A stretch of DNA of 64,000 nt. It comes from Hydractinia symbiolongicarpus. Its lineage: Eukaryota > Cnidaria > Hydrozoa > Anthoathecata > Hydractiniidae. The notes below the pieces were generated by a model. The model was not told the DNA's origin, did not search any database, and saw only the letters and a list, made by a program, of their open reading frames with translations. Of the stretch, positions 11,118 through 23,279 are shown piece by piece. Within the stretch, counting starts at the first letter, position 1. Each line of letters starts with the position of its first letter. Location of the stretch: NCBI RefSeq assembly GCF_029227915.1, contig NC_079877.1:31647851-31711850 (forward strand). Reading direction: 5' to 3'. Both the position numbers and the translations under genes were made by a program.

Positions 11118-12466
11118 GTGTTTTTGAAACTGTCTCTATTTCTTCAGCGCGCGATAACGGCTAAGATTGGTCCCACAGTAAAAAATGACATACTTATCTT
11201 AATTTTTAAATAAAGCGCTACCACAGCGCCCAGTGTAATCGCTGAACTTCAGCAATCATGTCAAATTAAAAAGAATGTTATTTCCTGGAGTCCAATTGTC
11301 TCTCTTATAACATTTATAAGATCACAGTCCAAAATCAGTTCAATTAAGTCCCACAGTCAATCGTTTCACTGTTAAAAGCGATGCAACCTTGTAATATGAG
11401 AAAAATATCGCTAAATACATGTTGGTACGAATATGTGACGCAACCGTTGTAACTCAAACGGATTGACACCGTTAGAAAGTCAATGAAATGTAGTTTTTGA
11501 AATTGTGTCTATTTATTAGCTTGCGATAACGGCTGGGATTGGTCTTACAGTAAAAAATGACTTATTTAACTTAATTTTTAAATAAAGCGTTACCACAGCG
11601 GCCAGTGTAATCGCTGAGTTCCAGCAATCACGTCAAATTAAGAAGAAAGTTATTCCTTGGAGACCAATTGGCCCATTTATTACATTTATAAGATCACAGT
11701 CCAAAATCAGTTCAATTAATTCCCGCAGTCAATCGTTTCACTGTTAAAAGCAATAAAACTTAGTAATATTGGAAAAAATCACTAAACCCATGTTGGTACG
11801 AATATGTGACGCAACCGTTATAACTCAAACGGATTGACACCGTTAGAGAGTCAATGAAATGTAGTTTTTGACACTGTCTCTATTTCTTCAGCGCGAACTA
11901 ACGGCTAGGATTGGTCCCACAGTAAAAAATGACTTAATTATCTTAATTTTTAAATAGAGCGCTACCGCAGCGCCCAGTGTAATCACTGAGTTCCAGAAGA
12001 CATGTCAAATTAAAAAGAATGTTACTTCTTGTAGTCAAAATGGCTCATTTATCACATTTATAAGGTGAAAGTCCAAAATCAGTTCAATTAAGTCCCACAG
12101 CCAATCGTTTTACTGTTGAAAGCGATGCAACGTAGTAATATCGGAAAAAAAGTACTAAAAACATGCTGGTGCGAATATGTGACGCAACCGTTGCAACTCA
12201 AACGGATTGACACCGTTAGAAAGTCAATGAAATGTAGTTTTTGAAACTGTCTCTACTTCTTCAGCGCGAACTAACGACTAGGATTCGACCCACAGTTATA
12301 AATGACATATTTATCTTAATTTTTTAATAAAGCGCTACCACAGCGACCAGTGTAATCGCTGAGTTCCAGCAATCATGTCAAATTAAGAAGAATGTTATTC
12401 CTTGGAGAACAACTGGCTCATTTTTCACATTGATAAGGTCACAGTCCAGAATCAGTTCAATTAACT

Positions 12467-13957
12467 CCCTAGTCAATCGTTTCACTGTTAAAAGCGATGC
12501 AACCTAGTAACATCCGAATACTATCGCTAAATACATGTTGGTACGAATACGTGACGCAACCGTTGTAACTCAAATGGATTGACACCGTTAGAAAGTCATT
12601 GTAATGTAGTTTTTAAAACTGTCTCTATTTCTTCAGCGCGCGATAACGGCCAGGATTGGTCCCACAGTAAGAGAAGACTTATTTATCTACATTTTTAGGT
12701 AAAGCGCTACCACAGAGCCTAGTGTAATCGCTGAAATCCAGCAATCATGTCATATTAAGAAGAATGTTATTCCTTGGAGTCCAATAGGCTCATTTATCAC
12801 ATTTATAAGGTCACAGTCCAGAATCAGTTTAATTAATTCCCACAGTCAATCGTTTCACTGTTAAAAGCAATACAACTTAGTATTGTCGGAAGAAAATCAC
12901 TAAATATATGTTGGTGCGAATATGTGACGCAACCGTTGTAACTCCAATGGATTGACACCGTTAGAAAGTCATTGAAATGTAGTTTTTAAAACTGTTTCTA
13001 TTTCTTCAGCGCGCGATAACGGCCAGGATTGATCCCACAGTAAGAGAAGACTTATTTATCTACATTTTTGGGTAAAGCGCTACCACAGAGACTAGTGTAA
13101 TCGCTGAAATCCAGCAATCATGTCATATTAAGAAGAATGTTATTCCTTGGAGTCCAATAGGCTCATTTATCACATTTAAAAGGTCACAGTCCAGAATCAG
13201 TTTAATTAATTCCCACAATCAATCGTTTCACTGTTAAAAGCAATACAACTTAGTAATGTCGGAAGAAAATCACTAAATATATGTTGGTGCGAATATGTGA
13301 CGCAACCGTTGCAACTCAAACGGATTGACACCGTTAGAAAGTCAATGAAATGTAGTTTTTGAAACTGTCTCTATTTCTTCAGCGCGAACTAACGACTAGG
13401 ATTCGTCCCACAGTAAAAAATGACATATTTATCTTAATTTTTTAATAAAGCTCTACGACAGCGCCCAGTGTAATCGCTGAGTTCCAGCAATCATGTCAAA
13501 TTAAGAAGAATGTAATTCCTTGGAGAACAATTGGCTCATCTTTCACATTTATAAGGTCACAGTCCAGAATCAGTTTAATTAATTCCCACAGTCAATCGTT
13601 TCACTGTTAAAAGCAATACAACTTAGTAATGTCGGAAGAAAATCACTAAGTACATGTTGGTGCGAATATGTGACGCAACCGTTGCAACTCAAACGGATTA
13701 AAACTGTTAGAAAGTCAATGAAATGAAGTTTTTGAAACTGTCCCTATTTCTTCAGCGCGATCTAACGGCTAGGATTGGTCCGACAGTGAAAAATAACTTA
13801 TTTATCTAAATTTTTAAATAAAGCGCTACCACAGGGCCTAGTGTACTCGCTGAATTCTAGCAATCATGTCGAATTAAGAAGAATGTTATTCCTTGGAGTC
13901 CAATTGGCTCATTTATCACATTTATAAGGTCACAGTCCAGAATCAGTTCAATTAAGT
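12467..13957. repeat. Transition block with chimeric monomers
   Basis: Four monomers start at 12467, 12839, 13212 and 13585. The first pairs a GCGATGCAACCTAG front with a TTTTTAAAACTG, GTAAGAGAAGAC back half. The second has a different front (GCAATACAAC, TTGGTGCG) joined to the same back half, sharing CAATGGATTGACACC. The switch falls between 12916 and 12939, so monomer 12839-13211 looks like a recombinant. The monomer at 13585 begins like those at 15822 and 18060 (AACGGATTAAAACTG) but ends differently. Confidence 0.85.
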
Positions 13958-16194
13958 CCCACAGTCAATCGTTTCACTGTTAAAAGCGATACAACTTAGT
14001 AATATCGGAAAAAAATCACTAAATAAATGTTGGTACGAATATATGACGCAACCGTTGTAACTCAAACGGATTGACACCGTTAAAAAGTCATTGAAATGTA
14101 GTTTTTAAAACTGTCTCTATTTCTTCAGCGCGCGATAACGGCCAGGATTGGTCCCACAGTAAGAGAAGACTTATTTATCTACATTTTTAGGTAAAGCGCT
14201 ACCACAGAGCCTAGTGTAATCGCTGAAATCCAGCAATCATGTCATATTAAGAAGAATGTTATTCCTTGGAGTCCAATAGGCTCAATTATCACATTTATAA
14301 GGTCACAGTCCCGAATCAGTTTAATTAATTCCCACAGTCAATCGTTTCACTGTTAAAAGCAATACAACTTAGTAATGTCGGAAGAAAATCACTAAATATA
14401 TGTTGGTGCGAATATGGGACGCAACCGTTGCAACTCAAACGGATTGACACCGTTAGAAAGTCAATGAAATGTAGTTTTTGAAACTGTCTCTATTTCTTCA
14501 GCGCGAACTAACGACTAGGATTCGTCCCACAGTAAAAAATGACTTATTTATCTTAATTCTTTAATAAAGCGCTACCACAGCGCCCAGTGTAATCGCTGAG
14601 TTCCAGCAATCATGTCAAATTAAGAAGAATGTTATTCCTTGGAGAACAATTGGCTCATTTTTCACATTTATAAGGTCACAGTCCAGAATCAGTTTAATTA
14701 ATTCCCACAGTCAATCGTTTCACTGTTAAAGGCAATACAACTTAGTAATGTCGGAAGAAAATCACTAAATACATGTTGGTGCGAATATGTGACGTAACCG
14801 CTGCAACTCAAACGGACTAAAACTGATAGAAAGTCAATGAAATGTAGTTTTTGAAACTGTCTCTACTTCTTCAGCACGAACTAACGACTAGGATTCGTCC
14901 CACAGAAAAAATGACCAATTTATCTTAATTTTTTAATAAAGCGCTACCACAGCACCCAGTGAAATCGCTGAGTTCCAGCAATCATGTCAAATTAAGAAGA
15001 AAGTTATTCCTTGGAGAACAATTGGCTCATTTATCACATTTATAAGGTCAAAGTCGGAAATCAGATCAGTTAAGTCCCACAGTCAAACGTTTCACTGCTA
15101 AAAGCGATTCAACCTAGTAATATCCGAATACTATCGCTAAATTCATGTGGGGACGAATATGTGACGCAACCGTTGGAACTCAAACGGATTGATACCGTTA
15201 GAAAGTCAATGAAATGTAGTTTTTGAAACTGTCGCTATTTCTTCAGCGCGCGAAAACGGTTATGATTGTTCCCACAGTAAAAAATGACTTATTTACTTAA
15301 ATTTTTAAATGAAGCGCTACCACAACGCCCAGTGTAATCGCTGAGTTCCGGCAATCATGTCAAATTAAGACGAATGTTATTTCTTGGAGTCCAGTAGGCT
15401 CACTTATCACATTTATAAGGTCACAGCCCAAAGTTAGTTCAATTAAGTCCCATAGTCAAGCGTTTCACTGTTAAAAGCGATGCAACCTAATAATATCCGA
15501 ATACTATCGCTAAATACATGTTGGTATGAATATGTGACGCAACCGTTGTAATTCAAACAGATTTATACTGCTAGAAAGTCAATGAAATGTAGTTTTTGAA
15601 ACTGTCTCTATTTCTTCAGCGCGAACTAACGGCTAGGATTGGTCCCACAGTAAAAAATGACTTATTTATCTTAATTTTTTAACAAAGCGCTACCACAGGG
15701 CCTAGTGTACTCGCTGATTTACAGCAATCATGTCAAATTAGGAAGAATGTTATTCCTTGGAAAACAATTGCCTCATTTATCACATTTAAAAGGTCACAGT
15801 CCAGAATTAGTTTAATTAATTCCCACAGTCAATCGTTTCACTGTTAAAAGCAATACAACTTAGTAATGTAGGAAGAAAATCACTAAGTACATGTTGGTGC
15901 GAATATGTGACGCAACCGTTGCAACTCAAACGGATTAAAACTGTTAGAAAGTCAATGAAATGTAGTTTTTGAAACTGTCTCTATTTCTTCAGCACGAACT
16001 AACGACTAGGATTCGACCCACAGTGAAAAATGACTTATTTATCTAAATTTTTAAATAAAGCGCTACAACAGGGCCTAGTGTACTCGCTGAATTCCAGCAA
16101 TCATGTCGAATTAAGAAGATTGTTATTCCTTGGAGTCCAATTGGCTCATTTATCACATTTATAAGGTCACAGTCCAGAATCAGTTCAATTAAGT
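13958..16194. repeat. Six-monomer HOR, copy 1
   Basis: This 2237-bp unit repeats at 16195-18432. Order of markers: AAATAAATG with GTAAGAGAAGAC; AATATATG with TGCGAATATG; GACGTAACCGCTGC with GGACTAAAAC; GTGGGGACG with GTTGGAACTC; GGTATGAATATG; and TAAGTACATG with GGATTAAAAC. The preceding monomer 13585-13957 resembles the sixth of the unit only over its first half, so the left limit of the HOR lies there. Confidence 0.93.
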
Positions 16195-18432
16195 CCCACA
16201 GTCAATCGTTTCACTGTTAAAAGCGATACAACTTAGTAATATCGGAAAAAAATCACTAAATAAATGTTGGTACGAATAAATGACGCAACCGTTGTAACTC
16301 AAACGGATTGACACCGTTAAAAAGTCATTGAAATGTAGTTTTTAAAACTGTCTCTATTTCTTCAGCGCGCGATAACGGCCAGGATTGGTCTCACAGTAAG
16401 AGAAGACTTATTTATCTACATTTTTTAGGTAAAGCGCTACCACAGAGCCTTGTGTAATCGCTGAAATCCAGCAATCATGTCATATTAAGAAGAATGTTAT
16501 TCCTTGGAGTCCAATAGGCTCATTTATCACATTTATAAGGTCACAGTCCCGAATCAGTTTAATTAATTCCCACAGTCAATCGTTTCACTGTTAAAAGCAA
16601 TACAACTTAGTAATGTCGGAAGAAAATCACTAAATATATGTTGGTGCGAATATGTGACGCAACCGTTGCAACTCAAACGGATTGACACCTTTAGAAAGTC
16701 AATGAAATGTAGTTTTTGAAACTGTCTCTATTTCTTCAGCGCGAACTAACGACTAGGATTCGTCCCACAGTAAAATATGACTTATTTATCTTAATTCTTT
16801 AATAAAGCGCTACCACAGCGCCCAGTGTAATCGCTGAGTTCCAGCAACATGTCAAATTAAGAAGAATGTTATTCCTTGGAGAACAATTGGCTCATTTTTC
16901 ACATTTATAAGGTCACAGTCCAGAATCAGTTTAATTAATTCCCACAGTCAATCGTTTCACTGTTAAAAGCAATACAACTTAGTAATGTCGGAAGAAAATC
17001 ACTAAATACATGTTGGTGCGAATATGTGACGTAACCGCTGCAACTCAAACGGACTAAAACTGATAGAAAGTTAATGAAATGTAGTTTTTGAAACTGTCTC
17101 TACTTCTTCAGCACGAAATAAAGACTAGGATTCGTCCCACAGTAAAAAATGACCAATTTATCTTAATTTTTTAATAAAGCGCTACCACAGCGCCCAGTGA
17201 AATCGCTGAGTTCCAGCAATCATGTCAAATTAAGAAGAAAGTTATTCCTTGGAGAACAATTGGCTCATTTATCACATTTATAAGGTCAAAGTCGGAAATC
17301 AGATCAGTTAAGTCCCACAGTCAAACGTTTCACTGCTAAAAGCGATTCAACCTAGTAATATCCGAATACTATCGCTAAGTTCATGTGGGGACGAATATGT
17401 GACGCAACCGTTGGAACTCAAACGGATTGATACCGTTAGAAAGTCAATGAAATGTAGTTTTTGAAACTGTCGCTATTTCTTCAGCGCGCGAAAACGGCTA
17501 TGATTGTTCCCACAGTAAAAAATGACTTATTTACTTAAATTTTTAAATGAGGCGCTACCACAGCGACCAGTGTAATCGCTGAGTTCCGGCAATCATGTCA
17601 AATTAAGACGAATGTTATTTCTTGGAGTCCAGTAGGCTCACTTATCACATTTATAAGGTCACAGCCCAAAGTTAGTTCAGTTAAGTCCCATAGTCAAGCG
17701 TTTCACTGTTAAAAGCGATGCAACCTAGTAATATCCCAACACTATCGCTAAAGACATGTTGGTATGAATATGTGACGCAACCGTTGTAACTCAAACAGAT
17801 TTATACCGCTAGAAAGTCAATGAAATGTAGTTTTTGAAACTGTCTCTATTTCTTCAGCGCGAACTAACGGCTAGGATTGGTCCCACAGTAAAAAATGACT
17901 TATTTATCTTAATTTTTTAACAAAGCGCTACCACAGGGCCTAGTGTACTCGCTGATTTCCATCAATCATGTCAAATTAAGAAGAATGTTATTCCTTGGAA
18001 AACAATTGCCTCATTTATCACATTTATAAGGTCACAGTCCAGAATCAGTTTAATTAATTCCCACAGTCAATCGTTTCACTGTTAAAAGCAATAAAACTTA
18101 GTAATGTAGGAAGAAAATCACTAAGTACATGTTGGTGCGAATATGTGACGCAACCGTTGCAACTCAAACGGATTAAAACTGTTAGAAGGTCAATGAAATG
18201 TAGTTTTTGAAACTGTCTCTATTTCTTCAGCGCGAACTAACGACTAGGATTCGACCCACAGTGAAAAATGTCTTATTTATCTAAATTTTTAAATAAAGCG
18301 CTACAACAGGGCCTAGTGTACTCGCTGAATTCCAGCAATCATGTCGAATTAAGAAGATTGTTATTCCTTGGAGTCCAATTGGCTCATTTATCACATTTAT
18401 AAGGTCACAGTCCAGAATCAGTTCAATTAAGT
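16195..18432. repeat. Six-monomer HOR, copy 2
   Basis: A 2238-bp unit with the same marker order as 13958-16194. Small differences include GAATAAATGACG for GAATATATGACG, one extra T in ACATTTTTTAGG, and a 2-nt loss in CCAGCAACATG. At 18433 a third unit begins (CGATTCAACTTAG, TAAATAAATG) but is followed only by its first two monomer types, which then form the two-monomer HOR. Confidence 0.93.
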
Positions 18433-20670
18433 CCCACAGTCAATCGTTTCACTGTTAAAAGCGATTCAACTTAGTAATATCGGAAAATAATCACTAAATA
18501 AATGTTGGTACGAATATATGACGCAACCGTTGTAACTCAAACGGATTGACACCGTTAAAAAGCCATTGAAATGTAGTTTTTAAAACTGTCTCTATTTTTT
18601 CAGCGGGCGATAACGGCCACGATTGGTCCCACAGTAAGAGAAGACTTATTTATCTACATTTTTAGGTAAAGCGCTACCACAGAGCCTAGTGTAATCGCTG
18701 AAATCCAGCAATCATGTCATATTAAGATGAATGTTATTCCTTGGAGTCCAATAGGCTCATTTATCACATTTATAAGGTCACAGTCCAGAATCAGTTTAAT
18801 TAATTCCCACAGTCAATCGTTTCACTGTTAAAAGCAATACAACTTAGTAATGTCGGAAGAAAATCACTAAATATATGTTGATGCGAATATGTGACGCAAC
18901 CGTTGCAACTCAAACGGATTGACACCGTTAGAAAGTCAATGAAATGTAGTTTTTGAAACCGTCTCTATTTCTTCAGCGCGAACTAACGACTAGGATTCGT
19001 CCCACAGTAAAAAATGACTTATTTATCTAAATTTTTAAATAAAGCGCTACAACAGGGCCTAGTGTAATCGCTGAGTTCCAGCAATCATGTCGAATTAAGA
19101 AGAATGTTATTCCTTGGAGTCCCATTGGCTCATTTATCACATTTATAAGGTCACAGTCCAGAATCAGTTCAATTAAGTCCCACAGTCAATCGTTTCACTG
19201 TTAAAAGCGATTCAACTTAGTAATATCGGAAAAAAATCACTAAATAAATGTTGGTACGAATATATGACGCCACCGTTGTAACTCAAACGGATTTACACCG
19301 TTAGAAAGTCATTGAAATGTAGTTTTTAAAACTGTCGCTATTTTTTCAGCGGGCGATAACGGCCACGATTGGTCCCACAGTAAGAGAAGACTTATTTATC
19401 TACATTTTTAGGTAAAGCGCTACCACAGAGCCTAGTGTAATCGCTGAAATCCAGCAATCATGTCATATTAAGATGAATGTTATTCCTTGGAGTCCAATAG
19501 GCTCATTTATCACATTTATAAGGTCACAGTCCAGAATCAGTTTAATTAATTCCCACAGTCAATCGTTTCACTGTTAAAAGCAATACAACTTAGTAATGTC
19601 GGAAGAAAATCACTAAATATATGTTGATGCGAATATGTGACGCAACCGTTGCAACTCAAACGGATTGACACCGTTAGAAAGTCAATGAAATGTAGTTTTT
19701 GAAACCGTCTCTATTTCTTCAGCGCGAACTAACGACTAGGATTCGTCCCACAGTAAAAAATGACTTATTTATCTAAATTTTTAAATAAAGCGCTACAACA
19801 GGGCCTAGTGTAATCGCTGAGTTCCAGCAATCATGTCGAATTAAGAAGAATGTTATTCCTTGGAGTCCCATTGGCTCATTTATCACATTTATAAGGTCAC
19901 AGTCCAGAATCAGTTCAATTAAGTCCCACAGTCAATCGTTTCACTGTTAAAAGCGATTCAACTTAGTAATATCGGAAAAAAATCACTAAATAAATGTTGG
20001 TACGAATATATGACGCCACCGTTGTAACTCAAACGGATTTACACCGTTAGAAAGTCATTGAAATGTAGTTTTTAAAACTGTCGCTATTTTTTCAGCGGGC
20101 GATAACGGCCACGATTGGTCCCACAGTAAGAGAAGACTTATTTATCTACATTTTTAGGTAAAGCGCTACCACAGAACCTAGTGTAATCGCTGAAATCCAG
20201 CAATCATGTCATATTAAGATGAATGTTATTCCTTGGAGTCCAATAGGCTCATTTATCACATTTATAAGGTCACAGTCCAGAATCAGTTTAATTAATTCCC
20301 ACAGTCAATCGTTTCACTGTTAAAAGCAATACAACTTAGTAATGTCGGAAGAAAATCACTAAATATATGTTGGTGCGAATACGTGACGCAACCGTTGCAA
20401 CTCAAACGGATTGACACCGTTAGAAAGTCATTGAAATGTAGTTTTTAAAACTGTCTCTATTTTTTCAGCGGGCGATAACGGCTACGATTGGTCCCACAGT
20501 AAGAGAAGACTTATTTATCTACATTTTTAGGTAAAACGCTACCACAGAGCCTAGTGTAATCGCTGAAATCCAGCAATAATGTCATATTAAGAAGAATGTT
20601 ATTCCTTGGAGTCCAATAGGCTCATTTATCACATTTATAAGGTCACAGTCCAGAATCAGTTCAATTAACT
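18433..20670. repeat. Two-monomer HOR (746 bp), three units
   Basis: Units start at 18433, 19179 and 19925, each 746 bp (2 x 373). The first monomer of each carries CGATTCAACTTAG with GCGGGCGATAACGGCCACG. The second carries ATGTTGATGCG and ACAACAGGGCC in units one and two. Units two and three share the substitutions GACGCCACCG, GGATTTACACC and ACTGTCGCT, which unit one lacks, so they are the more recent pair. In unit three the second monomer (20298-20670) is a recombinant. Confidence 0.94.
20298..20670. repeat. Recombinant satellite monomer
   Basis: The front half is of the GCAATACAAC, GGTGCG, GTTGCAAC type. The back half is of the TTGAAATGTAGTTTTTAAAAC, GCGGGCGATAACGG type normally linked to a CGATTCAAC front. 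The switch lies between 20398 and 20431, about 99-132 bases into the monomer, inside the CCGTT/AACGG block. The back half shares AGCAATAATG with the monomer at 21044, so the chimera has itself taken part in duplication. Confidence 0.85.
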
Positions 20671-21789
20671 CCCTCAGTAAATCGTTTCAATGTTAAAAGC
20701 AATACAACTTAGTAATATCGGAAGAAAATCACTAAATACATGCTGGTACGAATATGTGACGCAACCGTTGAAACTCAAACGGATTGACACCGTTAGAAAG
20801 TCAATGAAATGTAGTTTTTGAAACTGTCTCTATTTCTTCAGCACGAACTAACGACTAGGATTCGTCCCACAGTAAAAAATGACTTATTTATCTTAATTTT
20901 TTAATAAAGCGCTACCACAGCGCCCAGTGAAATTGCTGAGTTCCAGCAATCATGTCAAATTAAGAAGAATGTTATTCCTTGGAGAACAATTGGCTCATTT
21001 TTCACATTTATAAGGTCACAGTCCAGAATCAGTTTAATTAATTCCCACAGTCAATCGTTTCACTGTTAAAAGCGATTCAACTTAGTAATATCGGAAAAAA
21101 ATCACTAAATAAATGTTGGTACGAATATATGACGCAACCGTTGTAACTCAAACGGATTGACACCGTTAGAAAGTCATTGAAATGTAGTTTTTAAAACTGT
21201 CTCTATTTTTTCAGCGGGCGATAACGGCTACGATTTGTCCCACAGTAAGAGAAGACTTATTTATCTACATTTTTAGGTAAAGCGCTACCACAGAGCCTAG
21301 TGTAATCGCTGAAATCCAGCAATAATGTCATATTAAGAAGAATGTTATTCCTTGGAGTCCAATAGGCTCATTTATCACATTTATAAGGTCACAGTCCAGA
21401 ATCAGTTCAATTAACTCCCTCAGTTAATCGTTTCAATGTTAAAAGCAATACAACTTAGTAATATCGGAAGAAAATCACTAAATACATGCTGGTACGAATA
21501 TGTGACGCAACCGTTGTAACTCAAACGGATTGACACCGTTAGAAAGTCAATGAAATGTAGTTTTTGAAACTGTCTCTATTTCTTCAGCACGAACTAACGA
21601 CTAGGATTCGTCCCACTGTAAAAAATGACATATTTATCTTAATTTTTTAATAAAGCGCTACCACAGCGCCCAGTGAAATTGCTGAGTTCCAGCAATCATG
21701 TCAAATTAAGAAGAATGTTATTCCTTGGAGAACAATTGGCTCATTTTTCACATTTATAAGGTCACAGTCCAGAATCAGTTTAATTAATT
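20671..21789. repeat. Continuation of the 746-bp periodicity with swapped members
   Basis: Monomers at 20671 and 21417 are near-identical (CCCTCAGT start, AATCGTTTCAATG, ACATGCTGG, CAGTGAAATTGC). The monomer between them at 21044 has a CGATTCAACTTAG front and a GCGGGCGATAACGG back like those of the 18433 block. The 746-bp period therefore runs on, but one member has been exchanged for another type. Confidence 0.88.
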
Positions 21790-22534
21790 CCCACAGTCAA
21801 TCGTTTCACTGTTAAAAGCAATACAACTTAGTAATGTAGGAAGGAAATCACTATGTACATGTTGGTGCGAATATGTGACGCAACCGTTGCAACTCAAACG
21901 GATTAAAACTGTTAGAAAGTCAATGAAATGTAGTTTTTGAAACTGTCTCTATTTCTTCAGGGCGAACTAACGACTAGGATTCGACCCACAGTTAAAAGTG
22001 ACATATTTATCTTAATTTTTTAATAAAGCGCTACCACAGCGACCAGTGTAATCGCTGAGTTCCAGCAATCATGTCAAATTAAGAAGAATGTTATTCCTTG
22101 GAGAACAGTTGGCTCATTTTTCACATTGATAAGGTCACAGTCCAGAATCAGTTCAATTAACTCCCTAGTCAATCGTTTCACTGTTAAAAGCGATGCAACC
22201 TAGTAACATCCGAATACTATCGCTAAATACATGTTGGTACGAATACGTTACGCACCCGTTGTAACTCAAACAGATTGACACCGTTATAAAGTCAATGAAA
22301 TGTTGTTTTTGGAACTGTCTCTATTTCTTCAGCGCGCGATAACGGCTAGGTTTGGCATCACTGCAAAAAATACCTTATTTATCTTATTTTTTTAACAAAG
22401 CGCTACCACAGAGCCTAAGGTAATCGCAGAATTCCGGCAATCATGTCAAATTAAGAAGAATGTTATTCCTTGGAGACCAATTGGCTCATTTATCACATTT
22501 ATAAGGTCACAGTCCAGAATCAGTTTAATTAATT
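21790..22534. repeat. Two-monomer HOR (745 bp), unit 1
   Basis: The first monomer has ATGTAGGAAGG and CACTATGTACATG; the second has CCCTAGTCAATCG, ACATCCGAATACTATCG and GTTACGCACCCG. The same pair follows at 22535. The 745-bp length reflects the 1-nt shorter CCCTAG junction, a variant that recurs throughout the right two thirds of the window. Confidence 0.92.
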
Positions 22535-23279
22535 CCCACAGTCAATCGTTTCACTGTTAAAAGCAATACAACTTAGTAATGTAGGAAGAAAATCACTATG
22601 TACATGTTGGTGCGAATATGTGACGCAACCGTTGCAACTCAAACGGATTAAAACTGTTAGAAAGTCAATGAAATGTAGTTTTTGAAACTGTCTCTATTTC
22701 TTCAGGGCGAACTAACGACTAGGATTCGACCCACAGTTAAAAGTGACATATTTATCTTAATTTTTTAATAAAGCGCTACCACAGCGGCCAGTGTAATCGC
22801 TGAGTTCCAGCAATCATGTCAAATTAAGAAGAATGTTATTCCTTGGAGAACAGTTGGCTCATTTTTCACATTGATAAGGTCACAGTCCAGAATCAGTTCA
22901 ATTAACTCCCTAGTCAATCGTTTCACTGTTAAAAGCGATGCAACCTAGTAACATCCGAATACTATCGCTAAATACATGTTGGTACGAATACGTTACGCAC
23001 CCGTTGTAACTCAAACAGATTGACACCGTTATAAAGTCAATGAAATGTTGTTTTTGGAACTGTCTCTATTTCTTCAGCGCGCGATAACGGCTAGGATTGG
23101 TATCACTGCAAAAAATACCTTATTTATCTTATTTTTTTAACAAAGCGCTACCACAGAGCCTAAGGTAATCGCAGAATTCCGGCAATCATGTCAAATTAAG
23201 AAGAATGTTATTCCTTGGAGACCAATTGGCTCATTTATCACATTTATAAGGTCTCAGTCCAAAATCAGTTTAATTAATT
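22535..23279. repeat. Two-monomer HOR (745 bp), unit 2
   Basis: Near-identical to 21790-22534. Differences include ATGTAGGAAGAAAATC for ATGTAGGAAGGAAATC, GCGGCCAG for GCGACCAG and GGATTGGTATCAC for GGTTTGGCATCAC. The next monomer at 23280 starts with TTTCCACAGTCACTCG, a junction type characteristic of the following blocks. Confidence 0.92.

Larger units (their letters stand above)
5967..12466. repeat. Heterogeneous, length-variable subarray
   Basis: Monomer starts are 5967, 6340, 6703, 7075, 7439, 7812, 8184, 8556, 8920, 9292, 9665 (truncated), 9870, 10241, 10613, 10977, 11350, 11722 and 12094. Spacings vary from 363 to 373 bp plus one of 205 bp. Neighbouring monomers differ more, by eye, than elsewhere in the window. 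Variants found almost only here include GTGACCCAACC, AAATGAACCGCT or AAATGAATCGCT, GGGTCCAGTG, and TCTCTCTTATAAC near the monomer end. Four copies, ending at 6702, 7438, 8919 and 10976, carry a shared 9-nt deletion. Low homogeneity suggests less frequent recent exchange than in the flanking parts. Confidence 0.93.
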
